Source: Amborella trichopoda
Taxonomy: Eukaryota > Streptophyta > Magnoliopsida > Amborellales > Amborellaceae
Length of the DNA: 64,000 nt
Reading direction: 5' to 3'
Assembly (NCBI RefSeq): GCF_000471905.2
Contig: NW_006499644.1
Location: forward strand, 720,036-784,035
Position numbers and translations under genes: made by a program. This document shows, piece after piece, positions 55,220 through 64,000 of this stretch (within the stretch, counting starts at the first letter, position 1; each line of letters begins with the position of its first letter). Below the pieces are notes generated by a model that was not told the DNA's origin, did no database searches, and saw only the letters and a program-made list of their open reading frames with translations.

Positions 55220-55975
55220 CTAAAAACGCCTCTCATAGTCCTCTGACCATATAAATGTTGCATTCTTCTGGGTCAGTTGAGTTAGTTGAATCTCTATCTT
55301 TGAGAATCCTTCTACAAAGTGCCTATAGTACCCTATCAATCCCAGAAAGCTACGAACCTCGGTCACATTTGTTGGTCTTTCCCACTTAAGTACGGCTATG
55401 ATCTTAGAGGGATCGACCATGATCCTATCCTTAGAAATGATGTGACCAAGGAAGGCTACACTGGCAAGCCAAAATTCACTCTTACGTAGTTTGGCGTACA
55501 ATCTTTCCATCTTCAGAGTTTGCAAAACAGATCTCAGATGTTGCTCATGCAACTCCCAGCTTCTCGAGTACATAAGACTATCATCAATGAAGACCACTAC
55601 GAAATTATCCAAAAAAGGTCTGAACACTCTATTGATCAGATCCATGAACACGGCGGGGGCATTGGTTAACCCGAACGGCATCATAAGAAACTCGTGGTGA
55701 ACATATCAAGTTCTGAAAGCATTCTTTGGAATTTCTCCGTACTTGACTCGCAATTGGTGATAACTCGACCGAATATCAATCGTTGAAAACACTTGGGCTC
55801 CCTGAAGTTGGTCAAAAAGATCATAAATTATAGGTAGGGGATACTTGTTCTTCTCTGTTACTTGGTTCACTTGCCCATAGTCGATACACAACCTCAGGGA
55901 CCCATCCTTCTTCTTCACAAACAGGACCGGTGCATCCCCGAGTGACACATTGGGTGTCGGATGAACCCCTTATTC
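55220..55975 (-). pseudogene. Tekay reverse transcriptase (element G)
   Basis: One frame from about 55,948 to 55,220 with a single in-frame TGA near 55,705. Landmarks: [51 protein letters not shown] (first Asp), [28 protein letters not shown] (active-site FIDD intact, 55,580-55,591), [14 protein letters not shown] and [14 protein letters not shown]. The TGA lies where relatives have Arg (CGA-type codon), typical of methyl-cytosine decay. A frameshift at about 55,950 separates the upstream KGFIR motif. This is the best preserved polymerase domain in the window. Confidence 0.88.
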
Positions 55976-56378
55976 AACAATTCTTGCAACTGCTCTTTTA
56001 ACTCCTTCAACTCAGCTGGGGCCATTCTATAAGGGGCTTTAGAGATGGGAACATTGCCAGGGACTACATCTATCTCAAACTCAATCTCCCTCTCTGGAGG
56101 TAGGGATGGTAACTCTTCTGCAAATACCTCAAGGTACTCTCGTTCGACAGGTATCTCTTCTAACTGGGCCTGAACACCTCGGTTCTCTATTACATAGGCT
56201 TGATACCCTTCACACTTCTTATCCAGGAGGCGAGAGGCCCTAAGAGCAGAAATAAAGTGCCGGGGGAAGTATCCTTAGTGCTTTCGAAGTGTAAATCTTC
56301 GTGCTTAAGATGTTTAAAGGTTACCGTCATTTCATGGAAATTGGAAGTGGCATGGTGGGAATACAACCAATCTGTGCC
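55976..56378 (-). pseudogene. Tekay region between protease and RT (element G)
   Basis: Minus-strand reading near 56,060-55,985 gives a KAPYRMAPAELKELK-like stretch that precedes RT in Tekay elements, and EREYLEVFAEELPSLPP near 56,140-56,100. Upstream, 56,378-56,200 is broken. It formed the C-terminal side of the protease and the RT connection. Confidence 0.55.
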
Positions 56379-56807
56379 CTAAATGGCATCAAAGTCTTGA
56401 ATATCTTGATGAATCAAGTCTATTCGCAGGTCACACCCATCAATTTTAATCTTACATTGTTTATGTACTTTATCAGTTTCGGTAAAGTCTCCTACAGGTG
56501 TGCATACTATTAAAGTAGAATTGAGACATACAGAGTGAGAAGTACCAGGGTCAATTAAGGTTCTAACTTTATTGCAACAAATTGAGAGCATACCTCTAAT
56601 CACTGAGGTGGAAACCTTGGCCTCCTGCTCAGTGAGGGAGAACACTCGTCCTTGGGTCTTTGGGCTGTCCTCGGTCTTCGTCATAGGGAAATCCCTAACC
56701 CAGTGACCCGGCTTGCCGCATTCTAGGCACACCTTTCTGTTCCTGTAGCATTCAGCAGCAATGTGGTTGTCCTTCCCACAATGAGTTACAGGCCAGGTGG
56801 CGATCAT
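56379..56807 (-). pseudogene. Tekay gag zinc knuckles and protease N-terminus (element G)
   Basis: 142-residue open frame. First knuckle HCGKDNHIAAEC lacks its leading Cys; second, CLECGKPGHWVRDF, has Phe in place of the last Cys. Then KTQGRVFSLTEQEAKVST and the protease active-site region RTLIDPGTSHSV, where the usual D-S-G is D-P-G. These changes argue against activity. The frame stops at 56,379 before the second half of the protease. Confidence 0.75.
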
Positions 56808-57022
56808 TATCCCTATTGCCTTGGAGATTCTTTTGGGTCCTTTGGTTTAGCTGATATGGCTTCCCTCTAACATCCCTCCTCATAAATTATCCAGGCTTCT
56901 TCCCAAACCTTCCCATACCTTCTTCCTTCCTTCCTTCCTTCCTCGATTTGTGGTCCTCACAGTCTCTCTCAATCTTCCGATCGAAGTCTACTAACAGGGT
57001 GTTTGACTTTAGGTTGCCCAAA

Positions 57023-57600
57023 TTACTCTACCCCTAATATCCGGCCGTAGGCCCCTCTCAAATTTAGCTGCCTTCTCACCTCAGTGTTTATAATGTGAGG
57101 GGCATATCTAGAGAGCTTTGCAAACCAGATGGCATACTGTTCCACAATCGTGCCCCCTTGCTGGAGTTTGATAAACTGTACTTCCTTCCTTTCCTTGACT
57201 GCATCTGGGAAGTACTTCTCGTCAAATGCTGCTAAGAAATTTCCTAGGTGGTCTCGGTCCCTGACTCCCTCCAAGATTGCTCTACCACATCCCACCAATG
57301 TTCTGCATCCCCTTCTAGCATGAAGGCCCCTAGTCTAACGTTTTGCTCATCTGAGCAGTGTAACACTTCTAGAATCTTTTCTATCTTTCTCTTCCACCTC
57401 TCGACCTTCTTTACTCCTCCATGCCCTAGTAAGGTTGGGGGTGGCAGCCTTCTAAATCTTTCTATTATACTATCGTCATTCTGCACCAGGGTAGGGGTAG
57501 GCTGAGTTGGCATTGACTCTTTCAACATCTGGGTCATTGCCCCCAGTCCTATAAAACTCACCAAGCATCTCGGTTTTCTCATTGCTCTAACTCGCATTGT
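57023..57600 (-). pseudogene. Tekay gag core (element G)
   Basis: Two overlapping minus frames. 57,597-57,244 has FRRLPPPTLLGHGG, VERWKRKIEKILEVLHCSDEQ and LGAFMLEGDAEHWWDVVEQ; 57,298-57,023 has FDEKYFPDAVKERKEVQFIKL and EQYAIWFAKLSRYAPHI. These are the standard gag motifs of Tekay/Del elements. A frameshift at about 57,260-57,300 splits them. The start is about 115 bases downstream of the primer site. 56,808-57,022 is broken gag linker. Confidence 0.8.
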
Positions 57601-57716
57601 TGGAAGGAGCCCTCGGCATCATCAACCAAGCACATGAGTTCCCGATCACTAATCCATCCTGAAACTATTCTAAGGACTCTTCCAAACTACCCTAGGCCAA
57701 GAATCCTTTCCTGGCT

Positions 57717-57728
57717 GCTCCGATACCA
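57717..57728 (-). other. Primer-binding site of Tekay element G (initiator Met)
   Basis: Minus strand reads TGGTATCGGAGC, one base different from the usual initiator-Met tRNA site TGGTATCAGAGC, four bases inside the LTR end at 57,733. It fixes the 5' end of element G. Confidence 0.85.
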
Positions 57729-57732
57729 TATC

Positions 57733-60565
57733 TCTCATGACCCCGCCCCGACCCTCATACCATACTAGACAGAGAGTGAATGAGTGCAGGTTCGTGACCC
57801 AAAGTAGCGTTTGTCAATTAGGTCGGGATGAACTTAATGTCATTATTTTGGTAATCAAAGCAAACCATGGAAAGATAAATACATCAGAAATTCTAAATAC
57901 AGGGGCAAATTAATAACTTCAAACTTCATATATTAACAAAAGGGCTTTACATAACTTTTTTCCTAAAATATTACATTTGAGTCTAGGGCATTAGAGCCCA
58001 AAATTTACAATAGACAAAATCCAGGGCTAGACCTCCCAACCATATACAAGTTCTAGATCCTGCTTCCAAAACATCTGTCTTTAACATCCTTCAGGAATCC
58101 CCGTCGTTCCAACTCTTGACCTGTTGTTAACAATCTACAAGGAGAGCAGGGAGAAATGGGGTGAGCTACACAGCCCAGTAAGTTGGTCTAAGTGCTATGC
58201 ATCAATAACGAGCCTACTCAAGAATCATAAACAATTTATTTAACTATACGGAATTTCAGTGCAGCAGTCATGAAAATCAGCAATCAGGTTAGTGCAACAA
58301 TTATAAACATTTTGTCCATATAGCAGTTATCATTCAATCGATTCAATCATCGGCATTCCCAATCACTAATCAATCATTACCCACTCACTCCCTAGTCTAC
58401 CTACTCCCGCAGTAGAGGCCCTATCCATCGAGCTAAGCCAATCCCATTGCTTAGGACATTTACCATCTCCCAGGAGAGAGGGCAATGAAAAGTGGGGAAA
58501 TCCACTTCGTAATGCCCTCACACTCACACACACAGCCCTCGACGCTCATTGGGGGTTTTATAGGCACTTACCTTGAAAGGTGTCAGTCATTATTCTCACC
58601 TCACTAAAACTCGGGGGGTGCGACCCTCCCTTATCACTCCCCCCCTTAACTGCATCCTATCATTCAGCATGTTAGGGGATATAAACGGCATCACTTTTCT
58701 CAGTATAGCAATCCTCACTACTGATGGGTGCCTCATCGCATAACGAGCAGTAATAATGAAACAATGGCCAGTATCACAGTATTATCATAGGACAGTGCCC
58801 ACTATCAATGCGTGCCCCATTGCGTAGTAGTCATTATTATGGCCTCTTATTGTGCTCTGGCATTAAATTTCATTCATGCTAAATCAATGCATTATAACAA
58901 ATAAATCAAACTTCCATAATGCAGGAATGGATTCATACTCGAAATCATCCAACATTCATCATACATTATAACATTTACCATCAAGCATCCATTGCATGAG
59001 CTATCACCCGGCATTTACAGTTAGATGTAATTCATCATAGAACAATCACCTTAGTTTTGCACTTATCCATTTATCACATTGCACATAGTTGCGTAGCACC
59101 ATACACATAACACTATGACAATCGCATAAAAACATCGCATAACACTCACATTTATCCCTTATCTAAGATGTTACATAGCTACTTGAATAGCGTAATGAGT
59201 AATTTGGAGAAAGGTGGAAGAAGACAAGCTTAACACTAATTTAGTGAGGTGCAACAGTGACATACCCCTCTTCTCGGGGCATAATTTCCCAATCGAGGGA
59301 GATTGTCGAAATATTTTAAACATGCATCATTAAGTTCATGCTCAAGGCTTTAAAATGGCGATGCTTTGAAGAAATTTGAATGACTTCTGATAGGTCAAAA
59401 GCCTGGCTCAAAACGATTGAAAGTTGCTAGAAGTCTCCAGCAACAATGGGCCAAGACGTGTTCACACATTTAGGGACATAGCTCAAAATCTAGGCGGAAT
59501 TTTGAAAACTTCAAAACATGCTACTTGGATCTCATTCACAGATCTTTCTAACATTGGCAGATTGAAGACATTCGGACGTCATTTGCTAGGCCAAAGGCGC
59601 AGTACAAAAAGAGTCACAGTTGCTGGAATTACAGTGAATGTGCGTAGTGACATGGATCAACATTTTCGGTCATGCAACATTTTAACATGATACAAGGAGA
59701 AAACTTAAAATAAACAAGTGTATCATTCATTCCATGGAAATTATGCCCTTTTTCGTTTAGGCTTGATTTCTAGCATGATACCCCATTATACAAGCCAAAG
59801 TAAACATCCATGCAAGGTCTTGATCATGAGAAGTAAATAAAACAAAATCTTGCAGTTAATTACTCCATCGTTTATCGAGCAATGTTCAATCGCTCGTTTC
59901 ACTTCATTTCTACATTCTAATCTATATTCTCCCTATCATATTTACCCAAGTTTAATTCATCCCAATTTAAGTGAAACATAGCACTAAACCAACTTACCTT
60001 GACTCCCACGGTGTCTTCGATCCCCACTCACAGCCTTTCACAGGCTTTCCTTAGCTTTACCAGTTGGCAGTCTTTAAAGGGGCAGCAATGAGCTTCAAGA
60101 GAGAGAGAGTTGGGAAATGGGGGAGACCACGTTGCCCAAGGGAGGAAAAAGGCTTACTAGGAGAGGGTGGCTGGAAAACACTGTGGCTGATGTAATCACA
60201 CGCGACGCTGACACGTACGGCGACTGTACATTGACCAAGACACTCCTGGTGCTGCCCTCGGTTTATGCACTGTGTTACTCTTTCTTTCTCTTATTCACAG
60301 ATGGTGTTGGGCCATAGTCGGTGCTAGGCCTAGAAACCACAGACGGCGATGGGTCTCTTTTACTCAGCTGGTGCTACCTCTCATCTCACACAGACGGCGC
60401 TACATTCCTCTAACACAGCTGATGCTACGTCTCCTCTCACACAACAGGCGCAACGCTCTTCTCACACAATGGGCGCTACGTCTCCTCTGACACAGTCGGT
60501 GCTACGTCTCCTCTCACACAACCGATGGTACGTATTCTTAACACGCGACGATTGTGATCCTTACA
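57733..60565 (-). mobile_element. 5' LTR of Tekay element G, also 3' LTR of the adjoining copy
   Basis: Plus coordinates start TCTCATGACC (mutated TGTCA) and end GGATCCTTACA-like. It is next to the primer site of element G on the left and to a polypurine tract (60,571-60,583) plus integrase of another copy on the right, so one LTR serves two internal regions. Same content order as 50,272-53,235, without the second hairpin arm, with A/T-rich gene-free parts at 58,850-60,000. Confidence 0.85.
60330..60540. repeat. 26-bp minisatellite, 5' LTR of G
   Basis: Seven units of 26 bp on ACACAxxGGCGCTACGTCTCCTCT. It is the counterpart of 52,960-53,135 and more regular. Confidence 0.8.
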
Positions 60566-60570
60566 TCATT

Positions 60571-61925
60571 CCCCACTAAAAAGGATTTCGTCCTCAATAT
60601 CATACTAACATTGAACAAAAAGGAGGGGGTATTTCTCTCTAATCTCATCCTCTCGTTCCCATGTCGATTCTTTCCACGAATAATATTGTCAATGTACCCG
60701 GACCAGAGGAATTTCTTTATAAAGTAACACTTATACTTTCCTGTCTAATATTCCAATTGGTTGCTCGACATAGGTCAAACTTCCTTCAGGGGGATTGGTT
60801 CATACTCCAAGACATGGGACGGGTCAGGTTGATATTTCCTCAGTAGTAATACATGGAAGACATTGTGAATGTTGGCCATTTCTGGTGGCAGAGCCTATTG
60901 GTAAGCCACGCTTCCAATTCTTTCTAGAACCTCAAAAGGTCGAACGAATCATGAGCTCAATTTCCCCTTTTTACCAAATATTGTAATACCTTAGTTGGCG
61001 ATACCTTCAGGAAGACCTGATCAACCACTTCAAACTCGAGGTCTCTCTAGCGATTATTGACGTAACCCTTTTGATGACCTTGGGCTGTCTTGAGCCGCTC
61101 TCTGATTAGGGAAATCTTGTCAGAAGTCATCTGAACTATTTCGGGCCCCAGCAATTTCCTCTCACCCACCTCGCCCCAGCAGATGGGCAACCTACTCTTC
61201 CTCCCGTATAGGGCTTCATAAGGCACCTTTTAGATGCTGGCTTATAATCTATTATTGTAGGTGAATTCTACCAGGGGAAAGTGGTCCTCCTAGTTTCCGT
61301 TAAAATCCCTAACACACGCCGTCAGCCTGTCCTCACGAGGTTGAATAGTCCTCTATGATTGTCCATCTGTTTGACGGTGAAAGGTAGTCCTAAATGTAAG
61401 TCTGGTCCCCAAGGCTGATTACAGACTTGCTGAAAATCTGGAGGTGAATCTGGTGTCTCTGTCTGACACAATTTTGATGGGCCTGTGCAATCTCACAATT
61501 TCTCTGATGTACAACTGGGCTAGCTTATGTAGAGTACAGGTCGTGCGAACTGGTAAGAAGTGAGCAACTTTCATTAATCGGTCCACCACGACCCAGATAT
61601 TATCATGCCCTACACTTGATTTAGGTAATGCAGAAACGAAGTCCATCATGATGTGTTCCTATTTCCACTCTGGTATGGGCTGGGGCTGCAGTAGTCCAAC
61701 AGGTTTATGATGTTTTTCCTTCACTTGCTGGCATGTAAAATACTTAGCGACAAACTGTGCCACATCTCACTTCATGTTGTTTCACCAAAGGGTCTCTTTC
61801 AAATCCTGGTACATCTTTGTACTCCTAGGGTGTATCATGTAGCGATAGTGGTGTGCTACTTCCAGAATAGCCCTTTTTATACTTTCATCATTAGGAACAC
61901 ATACGCGGATCATTGCTCGTAGAGA
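60571..61925 (-). pseudogene. Tekay integrase of the adjoining copy (G')
   Basis: Second, partial internal region on minus. Polypurine tract at 60,571-60,583, chromodomain tail about 60,690-60,640, a broken C-terminus, then frame 61,649-61,419 with MMDFVSALPKSSVGHD (first Asp) and IVSDRDTRFTSRF (second Asp). At about 61,365, where the catalytic Glu is expected after DGQS, the codon is TAG. The zinc-binding region lies at 61,870-61,700 in broken frames. It has more stops than the copy in element G. Confidence 0.75.
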
Positions 61926-62228
61926 AATCTTCTTTTCCTTCCATTTTTAGTTCTTCAAGAATTTTTATCAGTTGGGGATCTCCTTTTTGTGCCTCTCGGA
62001 TTCATTGAAAGTGTTGAGGTTCCATCCTTAGACACAACAGCATTCCTTCCCCCTCCCTACGGGGCTGAGATGGGTGCCACTCCACAACATCCTCTAATAG
62101 CTTCATTTCTCGAGCCATCAAGTGTGCCACGGAGACCACAGCTTTTCGATTTAAGGCGTCGTCTATGACATTAGTCTAGCCTGGTTGGGAATTATTTCTA
62201 CAGTCGTAATCATTCAATAAGTCCATCA
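61926..62228 (-). pseudogene. Tekay RNase H C-terminus of the adjoining copy, cut
   Basis: Minus reading MDLLNDYDCRNNSQPG followed by the ADTLxRKAVV and MAREMKLLEDVVEWHPSQP stretches, as in 54,900-54,700. It ends exactly at 62,228 where the Tat LTR terminus TGGTTAGGTGCC starts; the rest of pol, gag and the 5' LTR are not seen. Confidence 0.75.
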
Positions 62229-62990
62229 TGGTTAGGTGCCTCGATCTCGCGCTCCAGATCCCTGGAGGATCGGGCGGCACACGTCTCGGGTTTGGGGATA
62301 GACCCAGGACATTTGTGAGATCGCTCTCTCGAGAACCTTGTTTGAAAACGGGGGCAGGTGTTACCAACTGGTGAGAGAGGAATTTAAAGGTGGGTTTGGG
62401 ACATAGTCCGACTGACTCGCGTGGGCGCTCTCTTAGATCACGAAGAAATCCCCCCAGTGATGAAACTGATTCGAAATCGCCTCCCTTGGCTCGTATTCTT
62501 CTTGTTTTCTGCTTTCCTGCAATCACACAAATATATGGCAAAGGTTATGGGACAGGTGGGTCAGGCCTTACCCTTTTCCTCTTTGATGAACATACGTAAG
62601 AACGTGTATTCAAAAAGAAGAAAGAAAGACGGGGGAGGGAGAAGAATTCGACCAAGCGAGAAGATTTGAGCAGTGACTAGGCAGGTGGATGATTGGCGTA
62701 ACGTGGTGGCAAAATGGGCTCGATAACTGAGACAGGCTCACAGGATTGCTACTAGATGTTATTGCCAATATCGACTAACTAAGCACGATGGTCGGTTTGT
62801 CATGGTAGTAAAGCGGGCCAAGCGAACCTAGCGCAACAACATTACAGCTAGACGACACAACCACCATGAGATGCTGACCTTAATCCCTCTTAGTCGAAAA
62901 AAAGACTAATCGAGGAATGGTTAAAGAGAAGAAGGGAATAAACGGAAGGAGAGAGAAGCAGGAAGAGAGAAGGAAGAAAAAGGAAGAGGA

Positions 62991-63765
62991 GATGCAGTCG
63001 GCGCTAGACATTACCGATTGTTTTCAGAGATGAGAGAGAGAGGAAGCAGTCGGTGCTAGGATTCACCGAGTGTGTTAGATGAGAAGAGACGAAGGGGACC
63101 AACTGGCGCTAAGTCTTGCCAACTGTCAGAAGAAGAGAGGGAAAACAAGTCAGCGCTAAGTCTCATCGACTGACAAAAGAGGAGAGAGAAGACCAACAGG
63201 CGCCAAGTTTCACCGACTGATCGAAGAAGAAAGAGAAGATCAACTGGTGCTAGGTCTCACCGATTGATGAAAGAAGAGAGAGAAGACCAACCGACGATAA
63301 GTCTCATCGATTGATAGAAGAAGAAAGAGAAGACCAATTGGTGCTAGGTCTCACCGACTGATGGAAGAAGAGAGAGAAACCAACTTGTGTTCGATCTCAC
63401 CGACTGATGCAAGATAGAGAGAAAACCAAGCAGAGAAGGAAGACCAACCTGTGCTAGGCCTCACCGACTGAAAGAAGAAGAGGGAGAAGGCCAATCGACT
63501 CTAGCCCTTGCCAGTTGACTGAAGAAGATAGAGAAGACCAATCAGTGTTAGATCTCGTCAGTTGACAGAAGAAGATAGAGATGACCAACCGGTGCTAGGT
63601 CTCACCAGTTGACAGAAGAAGATAGAGAGGACCAATTGGTGCTAGGTCTCGCCAATTGATAGAGGAAGATGGAGAGGACCAACCAGCATTAGGTCTTTTC
63701 AGTTGACAGAAGAAGATAGAGAGGACTAACTGACGCTAGGTCTCGCTAGTTGATAGAAGAAGATA
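62991..63765. repeat. 47-bp minisatellite in Tat LTR H
   Basis: Sixteen or so tandem units of 47 bp, consensus start GACCAACCGGTGCTAGGTCTC, then a CACCGACTG or CACCAGTTG word and AGAAGAAGATAGAGA. Five to six units of the same array occur at 26,479-26,745. Confidence 0.9.
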
Positions 63766-63769
63766 GAGA

Positions 63770-64000
<231 letters not shown>

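Larger units (their letters stand above)
50272..60565 (-). mobile_element. Near full-length Tekay/Del-like element G
   Basis: Minus strand, 10.3 kb: 5' LTR (60,565-57,733), initiator-Met primer site (57,728-57,717), gag, protease region, RT, RNase H, integrase with chromodomain tail, polypurine tract (53,248-53,240) and 3' LTR (53,235-50,272). In a 200-base stretch near the termini that I compared by eye, about one base in eight differs between the LTRs, so the insertion is old. No target-site duplication can be tested because the 5' LTR is joined to more Tekay sequence rather than to a flank. Confidence 0.85.

Overview
This is plant nuclear DNA made almost entirely of old, broken, nested LTR retrotransposons. 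I see no intact host gene, no rRNA or tRNA gene and no CRISPR array. Two Ty3/gypsy lineages can be told apart. The Tat lineage is shown by an additional archaeal-type RNase H after RT, the gag motif ending in PTDDC, and a primer site of the TGGCGACTCC type. The Tekay/Del-like chromoviruses are shown by an initiator-Met primer site, LTRs of about 2.8-3.0 kb and an integrase ending in a chromodomain tail. This points to a seed plant with a large, retrotransposon-rich genome. The species cannot be named from the sequence alone.

Layout. 1-3,720: leader, primer site and LTR of a minus-strand Tat element (A). 3,780-11,500: rearranged Tat non-coding blocks and plus-oriented LTR copies; 7,990-10,690 is the inverse of 1,020-3,720. 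11,530-20,769: Tat element B (minus), with leader remnant, integrase, two RNase H domains, RT, gag, primer site and LTR end. 20,470-21,164: LTR palindrome. 21,165-26,142: Tat element C (minus), with a non-coding block carrying a plus-strand promoter, then integrase. 26,143-27,040: mosaic of LTR pieces and minisatellites. 27,040-39,178: Tat element D, with gag and protease on minus and a plus-strand plant-mobile-domain/coiled-coil gene behind its own promoter. 39,179-43,916: 3' half of a Tekay element (E). 43,917-47,557: gag scrap and a second, different Tekay LTR. 47,558-50,271: Tat pol fragment F (minus). 50,272-60,565: essentially full-length Tekay element G (minus) with both LTRs, followed at 60,566-62,228 by part of a second copy sharing one LTR. 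62,229-64,000: terminus of another Tat LTR (H), cutting into the Tekay RNase H, with a 47-bp minisatellite and a long GA tract.

How the parts relate. All pol genes are dead: RT YVDD is YVDE in B and YVND in F, the G RNase H has lost an Asp, and the catalytic Glu is absent at all three Tekay integrase sites. The most interesting signal is in the Tat family. Elements B and C carry RT/integrase but no antisense gene. Element D carries gag-protease plus an antisense plant-mobile-domain gene but no RT or integrase. All three share flanking blocks. A second unexpected signal is a shared core close to CAACCGGCGCTA-GTCTC, which occurs in minisatellites of both lineages' LTRs; its CGGCGCTA part also recurs beside the Tat antisense promoter.
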